Assembly (NCBI GenBank): GCA_039707465.1
Contig: CM077643.1
Location: 243,806,167 to 243,870,166 of the forward strand
DNA length: 64,000 nucleotides
Direction: 5' to 3'
Origin: Rhabdophis nuchalis
Taxonomy: Eukaryota > Chordata > Lepidosauria > Squamata > Natricidae
The notes beneath the pieces were generated by a model that saw only the letters and a list, made by a program, of their open reading frames with translations, searched no databases and was not told the DNA's origin. The translations under genes were made by a program, and so were the position numbers. Every line of letters starts with the position of its first letter. Positions within the stretch are counted from its first letter, which is position 1. Shown here one piece after another: positions 12,201 through 22,100 of this stretch.

Positions 12201-14567
12201 GCTACCGAAGCTGAGAATGATAGAATCCTAGAGATTCAAACTCCTGAAAATGAAAAATGCTCATATTTAATAAAATATAATTTGTCAACAACTTCCCAAT
12301 TAGAAAGGTGAGTCTTAATATGATTTTGTCTATATGAGGTCTGAGGATGTAGAGCTGCTGTTCTTAATCTTAAAAGGATAGTATCATGCTCAATTTGGGT
12401 AGGAAAAGTGAACTTGACCAATTTGAGTTTGTTTTTGGGGGGGGGGGAATCCCCAGTTTCAACGTTATGATTGAGAAGAAAGTTAATAGCTAGAAACCAT
12501 TATAAAGGTGGGTCCCAACCTTTTTTGTATCGGGGATTGGTTTCAGGGAAAACAGTTTTTCCATGTACTTGGGGAGGGGGATTTTTTTGTGCACTAACCT
12601 AGATCCTGCTCAGGTGCAGATCAAGCTTTGCTTGCCTGTGCAGCCTAATAGGCTATGGATCAGTACCAGTCCGTGGCCCGAGGGTTGGGGACCCCCTCAT
12701 TATAGTGCTGATTAGTGAAAATTGGCAAGTAAAATTAATTGTTGAGATTTACCTACTGGAATCAGGCTCTCAATTATAACCTATCTTCAAAAGAAGTATT
12801 GTTTTTTTTAAACTAAAATATCATTGTATGTAGTCCTTTGAGTTACAAGCAGAGGTGGATTGCTGCCGGTTTGGCCCTGTTCGGCTGAACCTGTAGTGGC
12901 TGCAGCGGGAGATTCCGCCCAGACACTTCTGCAAATGCGCACATGAGCGAACTGGTAGTAAACTGGTTATCAACCCACCACTGGTTACAAGTATTTGTTC
13001 AACTGATTGAATTTACCATGGTGCTGAACAAGCATTCATGTGTACAAATTCCAAGCAAATTTCAAGGACAAATTCATCAAATATTAAGCACATGGCAACC
13101 AGTTCACTTTTTAGCTTCATGTTCTACAGTCGTACGATCACCATTTTTAATCATCTCAGTTGACTTCCCACAAGCAAAGCCAATGGAAAAGGCAGCAGGG
13201 AAGGTTGCAAGTCTCCTTCATCTCCAGCTATATTTTTGCTTTCACACAGCATGCCTTCCTCCTCCCCTTTGCTCACAAACCACACACCCTCTTTCCCTGG
13301 CCTTCCTGAGTTTGCATCACACTGCAGCAATCCCTTACCTCAACTTGTTCATGGCTCTCCCCCCACTCCCATGGCACCCTATAAACTCTACCTGGGACTT
13401 CTTAAATTCCTTTAAGGACAACCAGTTTAGCCGGGGGAGCCACTGGTTCTAATTCATCTGGAGAGCTTGGAAAAAAGACAATTGTACATATTTCCTGGAG
13501 AATAATCTATTTGATTTTAACATGATATACTTTTTTAAAAATATTTTTGCCAATCTCTCAATTATATTGCCCATTTTTGTCGTCCCTTTAGGCTTGCTGG
13601 ACAATAGAGTACATTGTCGGGGAAAATAACCTCTTTTGCTACTAGATCTCTAGAAGCCATGTATAATTTAAAAAGTAACAGCGGTAATATTCTATTTAGT
13701 ACTGATATAGCATATTTAGAATTTCAAAGTATTTCAATTTCAATAATATAAAAAGATTGAGTTCACATAATACTATGTCATAAATTAGGAGTTGCAAATT
13801 ATAATGTAAATTCCATAAATCAGATCTCCATCAAGTTAAAAGCACGGAATCAATTCTTTAGGAGTTTCCACTTACTTTTTAGAAGTAATAAAACAAGCCA
13901 TCTGGATCTATATCATTATAAAAAGATATATCACAACAGTGACTAAGACTTGCAACTTTGGCCCAAAAACCAAATCCTGAAATATTTTCTAAACAGCTTT
14001 GGCAGTCAAAATTATCAGTATTAAACTGGCATGGTTTTGTCTTCCTAAAATCATACATGGCTGAAATAAGTATATGCATTATCCATAGAGAAGCAATGTA
14101 TTTTTAATAATATTCAAAGCCAAATTAATATTTGAATTTATTTATTTATTTTATTTTATTATTTATTTTATTAAATTTATACCCCGCCCTTCTCCTTGTT
14201 AGGACCCACTGTTCTTCATTTACTAAGACTGTTCTGTTGCCAAGCCACATTGAATTATTGCATTTTAATCCTGTAAATACATAAATTGTTTCTCTTTTTG
14301 ACCCCAAGCACAAAAAAAAGGCTGCAGCGTGATGATTCTACAATTAAAAATCTGAAATTCCTAACACCTGTGAGACGGTCCTGTCGCATCCAGGAAAAAG
14401 GAAATAAATTACCAAGTATGCTGAAAGAACATAGTCCTTGTGTGTCTTCGCTTGAACAGCTTGGAGAACTGGGAGATGAAGGCACAGGTTTCATCTACAG
14501 ACCAAACAATGCACTGCAAACTGTCAACACTGCAATTATCAGTCAACAGGAGCAAAGCAGAGAATGA
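5186..14567 (+). CDS. CKAP2: CKAP2, cytoskeleton-associated protein 2 (gene span)
   Basis: CKAP2 (TMAP) binds and stabilises spindle microtubules and is removed at mitotic exit by APC/C. Coding exons are 5186-5188 (end of exon 5141-5188), 5856-6622, 7721-7931, 10107-10274, 11717-11786, 11980-12307 and 14309-14567. Every junction keeps frame and uses GT-AG. The product is 601 residues. Family marks are a KEN box at residues 4-6, LGSYRGKIVSSKVNSFRK, the SFWATFVEEDERRL block, the helical repeat through ILAGAQ, and the C-terminal KFLTPVRRS and PCVSSLEQLGEL motifs. Human CKAP2 is about 683 residues; the missing 80 are the N-terminus upstream of the KEN box, which I could not find. I take the ATG at the last codon of exon 2 as the start because no upstream in-frame ATG exists. 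The middle is lysine-rich and probably disordered. Confidence 0.93.
5404..5650 (-). mobile_element. Tc1/mariner-type MITE copy in CKAP2 intron 2
   Basis: It begins at a TA dinucleotide with CAGATAGCCTTTGACTTAC and ends near GATAATAAGTCAAG. It shares the internal motifs (GATCATGTGACCACC, AACCTTCTGACAAG) with the copies at 40623, 52108, 59894 and 62297, in reverse orientation. Confidence 0.7.
5856..6622 (+). CDS. CKAP2: CKAP2 exon 3 (large exon)
   Basis: This 767-nt exon starts after TTTTTTCCAG in phase 0 and ends AGAAG|GTAATG in phase 2. It opens with EDKENANIS, where KEN matches the known APC/C-Cdh1 degron of CKAP2. Further on are LGSYRGKIVSSKVNSFRK and a long Ser/Thr/Lys-rich region ending TSIDVR. 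Confidence 0.93.
6936..7152. mobile_element. Short hAT-type element (CAGTGGTAGTCAACC family)
   Basis: It starts CAGTGGTAGTCAACC and ends GGTTGACTACTCCTG, flanked by the exact 8-bp duplication GTTTAAAG (6928-6935 and 7153-7160). No coding capacity. It lies in CKAP2 intron 3. Confidence 0.9.
7721..7931 (+). CDS. CKAP2: CKAP2 exon 4
   Basis: The exon follows TATCTTTTAG and ends AAAAG|GTATGT, with phase 2 in and phase 0 out. It encodes VQLAEWQASKGIKK and ESFWATFVEEDERRLLSDKV, the start of the conserved C-terminal CKAP2 domain. Confidence 0.94.
8051..8167. repeat. Tandem duplication with (ATT)n microsatellites
   Basis: A unit of about 50 bases (TAATGGATCGATG..GAGAGTTGGTGGT followed by ATT repeats) occurs twice in a row, at 8051-8100 and from 8101. 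The second copy carries the longer ATT run. Confidence 0.85.
8168..8900 (-). mobile_element. L2-like LINE 3' end on minus strand, split by a nested plus-strand copy
   Basis: The minus-strand LINE C-terminal region and 3' UTR (CGGCGCACAGGAA; GCCGCCAGCCGGCATTGTCC) occupies 8168-8455 and resumes at 8741-8900. Between them, 8456-8740 is a forward copy of the same family running from the final ORF2 codons (RTITDLCLF) to GGGCGGGATATAAATG and an AAATA tail. The two copies lie in opposite orientation, so they could fold back on each other. Confidence 0.8.
8901..9243 (+). mobile_element. Non-LTR retrotransposon 3' end with (GAT)n(ATT)n tail
   Basis: A decayed frame reads like the C-terminus of a fish/reptile LINE ORF2 (SHPGWYLFALLPSGRRYQSI). 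It is followed by CATTGTAATTTTTACAATGACAATAAAG and a microsatellite of GAT then ATT units. Confidence 0.7.
9712..10015. mobile_element. Diverged mariner-type MITE remnant
   Basis: It has the motifs AGTTAAGTGAATCACTTCGCC, GATCATATGACC and GTAAGTCAACTGCAGACTA seen in the better copies at 52108 and 59894. The ends are worn, so the limits are approximate. Confidence 0.5.
10107..10274 (+). CDS. CKAP2: CKAP2 exon 5
   Basis: 168 nt, phase 0 on both sides, bounded by TTTTTCTTCAG and GTAAAC. It encodes GFVGETVYSILEKL through ENAILAGAQ, part of the conserved helical C-terminal domain. Confidence 0.95.
10462..10945. mobile_element. hAT-type element (TTTGATGGCGAACC family) with GC-rich core
   Basis: Ends CTTTGATGGCGAACC and GGTTAGCCATCATTG are flanked by the exact 8-bp duplication GTATAGTT (10454-10461, 10946-10953). 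The core is GC-rich with a poly-G run (10694-10706). The copies at 36725 and 53410 belong to the same family. Confidence 0.88.
11160..11576. mobile_element. hAT-like element, right end only
   Basis: It ends AAGGTTGCAGACCCCTG at 11576 after TGTGGGAAACAGGTCC and TGGCTCTTTGAGT, as in the fragment near 980-1035. I could not find a matching left end or target duplication. Confidence 0.5.
11717..11786 (+). CDS. CKAP2: CKAP2 exon 6
   Basis: 70 nt between GTTTTTCAG and GTAAGA, phase 0 in and phase 1 out. It encodes PKDELRHTFADVIKARRDL, matching the PxxEMRHTIVDIL segment of mammalian CKAP2. Confidence 0.93.
11980..12307 (+). CDS. CKAP2: CKAP2 exon 7
   Basis: 328 nt between TATTTTTTCAG and GTGAGT, phase 1 in and phase 2 out. 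It encodes a long Glu/Lys-rich, low-conservation region and ends with the conserved CSYLIKYNLSTT segment. Confidence 0.94.
12506..12698. mobile_element. Diverged hAT element of the GGTCCCCAACC family
   Basis: It runs from GGTGGGTCCCAACC to GGTTGGGGACCCC and contains ACCAGTCCGTGGCCC, which is shared with the left part of the element at 2763. ATTATA on both sides is probably the remains of the target duplication. Confidence 0.7.
12830..13215. mobile_element. Mariner-type MITE remnant, host of a nested hAT
   Basis: The left part (TAGTCCTTTGAGTTACAAG) and the right part (CACCATTTTTAATCATCTC, GACTTCCCACAAGCAAAG) resemble the window's mariner-type repeats. They are separated by the hAT at 12850-12983. 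Limits are approximate. Confidence 0.45.
12850..12983. mobile_element. 134-bp hAT element (CAGAGGTGG...CCACCACTG family)
   Basis: It starts CAGAGGTGGATTG and ends CAACCCACCACTG, with the exact duplication GTTACAAG on both sides (12842-12849, 12984-12991). Relatives lie at 34992, 49952 and 60843. Confidence 0.9.
14125..14205 (-). mobile_element. L2-like LINE tail fragment
   Basis: A TTTATTTATTTTATT run followed by AAATTTATACCCCGCCCTTCTCC, which is the antisense of the conserved 3'-UTR end of the family seen at 42213 and 57105. Confidence 0.65.
14309..14567 (+). CDS. CKAP2: CKAP2 exon 8, terminal coding exon
   Basis: It follows GACCCCAAG, enters in phase 2 and ends with TGA at 14565-14567. 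It encodes KFLTPVRRSCRIQEKGNKLP and PCVSSLEQLGELGDE, the best conserved part of CKAP2. Confidence 0.95.
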
Positions 14568-14661
14568 AAGCACATGTTTTTTATTTAAGCTGAAGTTAAC
14601 TCAGTGCAGGTGTTAAATACCCATTGTTTAGCTAACTTTTTATTTAGCTTTACTGTTACAA

Positions 14662-14667
14662 AATAAA
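14662..14667 (+). promoter_or_regulatory. CKAP2: Candidate CKAP2 poly(A) signal
   Basis: An AATAAA lies 95 bases after the stop codon. A second AATAAA at 15105-15110 is an alternative. Confidence 0.55.
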
Positions 14668-16886
14668 CCAAGCATATCTAATATGGGAAGGACTGTTATG
14701 CTTTAACATGTAAAAGAGATAAGTTGGTAACCATTAATGACGCTAAACTAATTGTATAATGATAGTGTTTAATGAAGTTGAACTTTGTGGACAAGGAACA
14801 CAAGAACATTGTGTCTAATTGTAGACCTTTACAAATATTGGCAATAGTCACTAACCTTTTTGATAATTTTCAATGTGTTGAATGTTAATTCACTTTTACT
14901 GTTGACGTAAACTTTTTAAATTTACCTTTTTCGAAACTTGTCTGAATTTCATATTCTCTAGGTGTGTGTATATATATATGTATATTATATAATGTACATA
15001 TGTATTATATGTATGTTGGTGTATATGTGTATGTTTGTTATATATGTTTGGGTAGGCAAAGAGATTGAAATACAACATTTAACAACTCTTGAGAAGTTTG
15101 GGGAAATAAAATTGCCAGTTTTATAAATGCTGTTCTGAAAGATTTGATCAATGGCTAAAAGTGGCATGCTAATAATGATTTAATATAAACATTTTAGTCC
15201 CTATTAAGGATATTAGGAGTAACAATTTGTCAGCTGAAATCCATGGAGGTAGCAATGACAATCTTCTTTCATACTATTGCTTAACTATAATATAGTCTAG
15301 AAGTTTGGTTCAAGAGTATTTTAAAATGAACAGATGTTTATAGCCCCAGCTTACACATTGACAATTATTTGAGATTTGTCCAACTGAAACGAGTCCAGGC
15401 ATTTAACAACATGCTCATGTAAAAAAGTAAGCACAATGTTTTACTTTAAATATATTTCAGCAAATATTTGCTCTTTATATCAACAATATTTATAAAGGGA
15501 ACATATAACATCTTTATATTTCTAGTCCATTTCCATTTAGTTTTATTTGCTCTTTGCTGTTGAAGTGAGGTTTCCAACCATACCAAATCAGAACTAGCTT
15601 TCAGAGGTAATATATGCAAATGAGGCTGGGAATGAATTTTAAATATTTGCAAAACAATTGGATGTCAATAATTCCACTTCCTGGAAAATCACCTAGAAAA
15701 AAAGCTTTCTAATCACTGCCAATTTGCCCTTGCCAAACCGTCCAACAACTTCAGCAGGATGTAAGATGCTGATAGAATTCTCTTAAGAACTGCAGAATTT
15801 TATGGGTTCTACGCGTAGCTCTTGCCACTATTGATGTCAAAGTGGATGAGTATCAGCAGTCAATTTGATTTATGTGTCCTCCATCTGGTGGCATTCCTTT
15901 TGTATAGGTGTCTGGTTTTTTGAAGATTGTATTAACACTGAAATAGATTGCTGTAAATTGGTACGTTTTCCTGCATCATTTCAGTTTCCAAGACCTATTA
16001 TCTGTACTCTATCTACAATCAATACATCAGAAGTCGATCAAAATTCATTACATTCCTTTCCATCATAAACTAGGATAACCTTCATATTAAAGGTTAATTG
16101 GTATTTGGCCATTAACTTCCCTGTACACAAACATCTTTCTTGCCAATGAAAACAATGACATTCCTTTGTTTTTCATGTCCTGAATTTTACTATTAATTGA
16201 AACTATCTGATTCCATACCATTTCAGTTTATTGATGCTTAAGATTCAATGTGTAGTCAATTCATTGTGTTGAGCTTTCCCTGTTCTCATTGTAATTTTGC
16301 CTTTGCAGCTTTGATGGTCTTTTACTGTAGGGCAACATCAACAAGCAGACATCCTCAGGATTTTAATCTCTTCATGCCATTAGCCTCATTACTGTAATAC
16401 TCCAAAAGTTATTCAGCTCTTCGGTCACTTCATATTGTCCATATTTTTGGGGAACAGAAATCACTGCTTTTGCAAAGGGTGAGATTTTGCCATTGTGACC
16501 CTTTGCTTCCAGCTCCTTCCCATATGACTGCCCAATGCAAGTGGGCAGCTGGAGTTGAACTTCAAGCCTTGAGTGACTTCATGGCATAATATATATATTG
16601 TCTTGGCATAGACTCAGGAACACTCCCACCACCAGCCCGGTGAAGAAGCATAGCAGGATTTGGGTGAGTGTATGAGGGAGGGAGGGGGCAATTCAAACAC
16701 AGGATACCTTATTCCTAGCACTTGACTTCCGTATGACTGAAACGGGCTCCATTAACGCAACTCCGTGAGCAGCAACACTCTAGTAGTTCATGAGCTTACC
16801 AAGAAGTCCATTATCAAAATCGCTTCTAAATCACTACCAAGAAGTCCATTCTAAAATCACTTCTCCCTGGGGAAAAAAATCTACTC
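14668..16886. other. CKAP2-NEK3 intergenic region, nothing recognised
   Basis: AT-rich sequence with an AT/TG-rich low-complexity patch at about 14960-15055. Open frames here are short and have no splice or start context. Parts of 15420-16640 could be old repeats, but I cannot name a family. Confidence 0.5.
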
Positions 16887-17340
16887 GGAGGAAACGTAGC
16901 TTCTATCGGCGATCTTCTACCCGCCTCGCAAAACAAAGCTTTGTGCTTTCCATCGAAACCACGCCCTTGTCTCCACCCTCTGTACTTTGGCTACGCCGCT
17001 GGCCTCGCTGGGCCGAGGTGCAAAGAATCGCTCGATCTGAATTTGCAGCGTCTCGATAGGCCATCGGGGAGCGGGCAGGCGTCGTAAGAGAGAGGGCCAT
17101 TGCGAGCCGGCTCCGTGCATGTAAGAAGAGGGTCCCTACTTTACGGCTGCCTCAGTCAAAAGAGGGGGGGAAAGCTCCTTTTTTCTCTCCTCAGCGGAAC
17201 TGGCATGTAGAGTGAGAATTACTAGCTGGATGCAGGGATGGGTTTGAGGTTTCTTCAGCCTCCGCCCTCCCGTGCCTGAAAGGAGGGGTTGGAACAGTTC
17301 GTGTCCTTTGCCTCCCAAGCCAGCGAAGGCATTCACAGCC
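16887..17340 (+). promoter_or_regulatory. NEK3: CpG-rich promoter region, probable NEK3 first exon
   Basis: This is the only CpG-dense stretch between CKAP2 and the NEK3 start codon. A good donor, CAT|GTAAGA, lies at 17121 and could splice to the acceptor before 18986, which would make an untranslated first exon ending at 17120. Assigned by position and base composition only. Confidence 0.55.
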
Positions 17341-17419
17341 GGTATGTCTCTTATTGAGAATGAAAATGTCTCTTATTGAGAATGAAAAACGCTATTAAAT
17401 GATAGTCTCTACATTCCTT

Positions 17420-17520
17420 GCCTCTTGTAGAGCTATAATAATAATAATCTTTATTGTCATTGTACTAAAATTACAATGAAATTGGTTAAATAAATAATAA
17501 AACGAAGGAAATAAAAAAAA
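17420..17520 (-). mobile_element. LINE tail fragment with ATAATA repeat
   Basis: TAATAATAATAATCTTTATTGTCATTGTACTAAAATTACAATGAAATTGG is the antisense of the ACAATGACAATAAAG tail found at 9160-9200. Confidence 0.6.
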
Positions 17521-17647
17521 ACTTACTGCACCTCTGGTTTGTGTTCCACCCACTTCCGAAATCCTGTGTGGGTGTTGATTTGTGTGTGTGTGGGGGGGGG
17601 GGGTGTGCTGAAAAAAATGTCCTATGTTGGGCAACACTCTGAGTGAT

Positions 17648-17990
17648 TACAGATTAACAGAGTTGGAAGGGACCTTGCAGGTCATCTAGTCCAACCCCCT
17701 GCCCAAGCAGGAAACCCTACATCTGCCTCTACAGATGTAGGGTCTCCTTTAGATGGGGTCATGTTTTAACATTTTTAAATTTTAGCACAGGGATAATTTA
17801 TTTAATTTGGTATTAATTATTTATATTTGTGATATTGTGTGTTCTAATTTCCTGTGCACCGGCCCGGGTCCCTTTGGGGAGAGGGTGTGGTTATATAAAT
17901 CCAACAAATAAATAAATAATAAATAAATAAATACCTAGGATTGAACTCACAAACTCCTGATTGGGAGGCAAGAGCTCCACCTCAAGGCCA
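17648..17990 (-). mobile_element. CR1 3' end, antisense, interrupted by an L2-like tail
   Basis: GAGTTGGAAGGGACCTTGCA and GGTCATCTAGTCCAACCCC are the antisense of the CR1 3' end. At about 17756-17932 a forward L2-like tail (TTTTAGCACAGG, CCTGTGCACCGGCCC, then AAATAAATAAATA) interrupts it. The CR1-side sequence resumes with CCTAGGATTGAACTCACAA, as in the uninterrupted copy at 57688. Confidence 0.75.
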
Positions 17991-18044
17991 GTCCTTCATT
18001 TTCTTGATGTACTACTGTAACTACTGCCTTTGGTGTTGATTACA

Positions 18045-18272
18045 ACTTGGGTGCTTGGCCACCAAGCGTATACTTATAACAGTTGTCGTGTGATCATCAT
18101 TTACGAGCTTTCCAGCCAGCTTTTGACAACATAGTCAATTCTGGATTGGATTCGCTTAATGACCATGTGATTCGCTTAACAACCATGGCAAAAAGTGGTA
18201 AAATTGGGCACAACTCACTTAACAACCATCTTGCTAGTTCCAGTTGTGGTCGTAAGTCAAGGACTACCTATA
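18045..18272 (-). mobile_element. Mariner-type MITE copy, antisense
   Basis: It contains GCTTAACAACCATGGCAAAA and ends GTCGTAAGTCAAGGACTACCTA, the reverse of the CAGGTAGTCC start of the family. Confidence 0.75.
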
Positions 18273-18985
18273 GACATGATTGATATGGGTTTCACAGTTT
18301 ATCGATTATGGCTGAACACAAGCATAATGCCTCAAAATTACCTCCTTGATCTATCAGAGTTGGATGAAGAAACAGAGGCATTCTTAGAAATAGATTGAAT
18401 ATTGTCCAAGAAAGGGATTGATTGGGATAATTCACTGAAGTTGATTAATATTGAAATTTCCTTACATAGATGAGAGTATAAAGCAGGAAAATGGTGAGGT
18501 GATGTCACCAGGTACTTGCACCAAATATTGGGACATGATTGATACAAATAATGTATTTTTACATAATAATCTCATGATTTTGAGGTCACTATAGCTTGTA
18601 ATAGCTGTCTATGCATCCATTGGAAATCTGATATCTAGAGATTATTCTGATTGGTGGTATCAGAGTTATTTCCTATTATATTTCATTTATATATTTTTTG
18701 AAAAATCACTACCAATTATGAGCCATCACTGTTTTCTAATTCAAGGGAAACCAAAGAGTATAAGGTTAAATAATGAGACCTGCATTATTTTAATTACCCA
18801 GAGGTCTTCAATTAGCAGGTTAGAAAATAGCTAAATTCGATAATTACTGGTTATACATATAAGTATATAAATACTTTAATAATTTGCAAAGCTTTTATTT
18901 TGAAGTTGGAGAGAGAAATGGAGTATAGCATAAAGATGAATTGATAATCAACCATGTCTTTTATTATTTTGATACTTGTTACTAG

Positions 18986-19057
18986 GAAATTTTGGTGAAA
19001 GGAAACATTGAACCTGCTGAGCTTTCTGAAGACAAAATCTGAAGCAGTTTGATTATC
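18986..19057 (+). other. NEK3: NEK3 5' UTR part of the start-codon exon
   Basis: An acceptor (TTGTTACTAG) ends at 18985, so the exon with the start codon probably begins at 18986. The leader has stops in the NEK3 frame, which supports the ATG at 19058 as the start. Confidence 0.6.
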
Positions 19058-19174
19058 ATGGAGAATTACAATGTACTAATGGAACTTGGGGAAGGATCAT
19101 TTGGTAGAGTCCTCTTAGTCCAGCATAAAAGCACAAGACAGAAGTATGCAATGAAAGAGATAAGACTTCCCAAG
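19058..19174 (+). CDS. NEK3: NEK3 coding exon 1 (start codon, glycine loop)
   Basis: 117 nt, phase 0 out. It encodes [16 protein letters not shown] (ATP-binding loop) and AMKEIRLPK with the catalytic lysine K33. Confidence 0.96.
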
Positions 19175-22100
19175 GTAACTACTTCCTTCCCTAAATTCTT
19201 CTCTTTTACCCATATAATCCCACTAGTTAGAGCTTTGCAATACTTGTCAATTGGCTTTCAGGTGCAATTCAAAGTGTTTGTTGTTATCCTTAAAACTCTT
19301 TATGGTCAAGATCAAGATATCTGTGGAAATACCTATTCACTAATAATATATCGCTTGTCCAACAAGAATGATTTCCATCCAGGTACCTTTGCTTAAAGAA
19401 TGCTACCTTCAAGGATCATGGAAGCAAGCTAGTTTAATAATTTATGGTATAAGATTGTGCCCAAACCAAGCCCAGGATACCTAGAGATTATGGTTATATT
19501 TTTTGTCCTGTGGGTCCTCAGTTTCATCTGAGATGAAACATTTATAACTACCGTAGCTGGTCCCCATTTAACAACTACCATTGCCTTCAGATATTTGATT
19601 GATGATAAATAATAAGATAACTTTTGCATTACTGGGGTCCTGAACTTGAGGAGCCTTGTTACCTCAAGAAAATTGCTCTACTCTCTTTAACTTTCTCTGT
19701 TCTGGTGCAATGTCTTGTTAAATAATATTTTCATTTGCTTTTTATCAAATTTTTGCTTAATTTTATGTACCAATTCCCTTTGCTAAATGGAATGGTTGAT
19801 TCTTTGTGATTTTTCTTCTTCTCGCTGCTGTAAATTTCTTTTGAAGGATGCTCTTATATTTGTTTGAAATATTATTTTACTATATTCATAAATATTAAAC
19901 CACTTTGATGAGCAAAAGCAAAAAATACAATAAAGAAAGTATAAAACAATGATTTTTTTTTTAACTTACAAGTAATATATTTTTAGTCTGTCTTCCATAT
20001 AGAAAAGTCCTGGAATGAATCTATAATATTGGCTAAAATGAATCATCCAAATATTGTGATGTATGCAGATTCTTTTGAAGGTAAATATGTGCATTTTAAT
20101 AATTAATGTTACATGTTACAATTGCATTATTCAATTTGCTGAATTGCAAATGTCAGTTCATCTTCTTGATGTTTACTGTTTGTTACATTTCAACTGGATG
20201 TAATACTAAAGAATTTTAAAATTATTTAAAAATTAGCTGATGGACATTTGCATATAGTGATGGAATATTGTGATGGCGGAGATCTCCTACAAAAGATTAA
20301 ATTTCAGAAGGGGAAATTGTTTCCTGAAGATATGGTAAGAATCCAAATATATTTAAAATTTTAAATTATTGAAATGGGAACCTTTGATAGATGTTGGGGT
20401 AGGTGTTCATAGGCTGTAGAGAAATAATCTCTCCTTTATTAACACCCCTTGACTTGTAATCATAGCAGTAGACCAAAAATGTTTTTAAGGTAGAACTAAA
20501 TGCAAAGAATATAAAGTACAAAGTAAAAGGGATAACGTTATCATGATTGCACCACTTATAGCCCAAAATCGGAAAATTGGTATTAGCTTTTCCAATTAAC
20601 CGGTGTTATTAAATGGCATCCATTTTTGAGAGCCACCGGTCCCTTTATCAGGTAAAATTTGTTAATCTGGAAAGGTGCTCCAAACACCTGAATTTTAGCT
20701 TCTGCAGATAAATACAGTTCTCTTTCTACAGTGACACTAATATAGTTTCTTTATACAATATTATGCAATCTTTTGTATCAGCATGGCAGATCAGGCAGAA
20801 TTTATAACTTTCCACTTTGAAGAATAAATCACTTCAAAATTATATTTTGTTTTTTGTAGATATTTTGTATGGCTGTATTTGTAAAAGATAAAGGACTGTT
20901 TTCTCCTTTAGAATCTGGAAATATACTTTACATCCTGTAGATCAGTGGCCCTCAACCTTTTTGGCACCAGGGGCTAGTTCCATGAAGAGAGGTTTTTCCA
21001 TAGACCGAAGGGGCATGGTTTCATGTGTGGCCTGTATCCCACACATGTTGTGCGGACTGGTTTCTGGCATGCCGTGGCCCGGTACCAGTCCACAGACTGG
21101 GGGTGGGGACTCTATTGTAGATGGTATCAATATACACTTCTTTTGATTTCAGGTTTGAATAAGGATTTAATTAAACATTTTTAGATGCAGTAAAGTATCA
21201 TTTCTATGGTAGAACATGTTTCAAGTAGCCCATAGTAATCCAATATAAAACTTATTTAAGATTAACCAGGTTCATATATAAACTAAGGACTGAATTAGTA
21301 GTATTCACAGTACTAATGCAGATTAGCAGTAGAATATTTTGAAGTAGTTGCTTGATTTCACACATTGTATCAAATTGTATAGCTACTGACCAATATTATT
21401 GTAGAGTACTTGCTTTTTATTTCTTTTACAGTTTAGTTCATTTTCATTTGCTATATTTTGTCTCTCTCACAGATACTTAAATGGTTTGCACAAATATGTT
21501 TGGGTGTAAATTATATTCATGAGAAACATATATTGCACAGAGACATCAAATCAAAGGTAATTGGAATCTCCTCAGTAGGTTTTATTATAAAATTACTACC
21601 AGGCATTTCCTGTTTAGAAAGTTGAAAACTATAAAAACATCTCTACTATAAAATTTATTATTGCTTTAATTATGTACAAATATTTATATGTATTCCCTTT
21701 TTTATCAAACCACACACATATCAATAACAAAGGGTACTGGCATCTCTGTTCATGCTCACTGGACTCCTTATTGACTTAACTTAAATAAAATATTATGTTA
21801 ATTGAAATAAATCAATAGTTTTCATACTGTGCAAGCCTTTAATATCAGGGTGATCCATGCCCCATAAAATTCCTAATTAGTATCATAGTGCAGAGAGTTG
21901 GTTGCTTTCTGATAAATGAATGTGTTATTACTGGTAATATTCACTCTGACAGATATTCTAAAATAGACAACTATTCATTGAGCGTGCTCCCTGAACATGG
22001 TCTCAAAATTCCAAATGTGCCCCCTGCCTCCAGAATGGCCGGTCTCTCTTGTTTGAGTCCAAGCTCACAGTCAAATGGATGTATGTGCTTTATCCAATGA

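Noticed and set aside
12943..13452. 169-aa plus-strand frame
   Set aside because: It starts inside a hAT copy and runs through MITE-like sequence in CKAP2 intron 7; no recognisable protein.
19175..19396. Extension of NEK3 exon 1 into a 115-aa open frame
   Set aside because: The frame past 19174 is intron read-through after a clear donor; kinase homology stops at RLPK and resumes at 19987.
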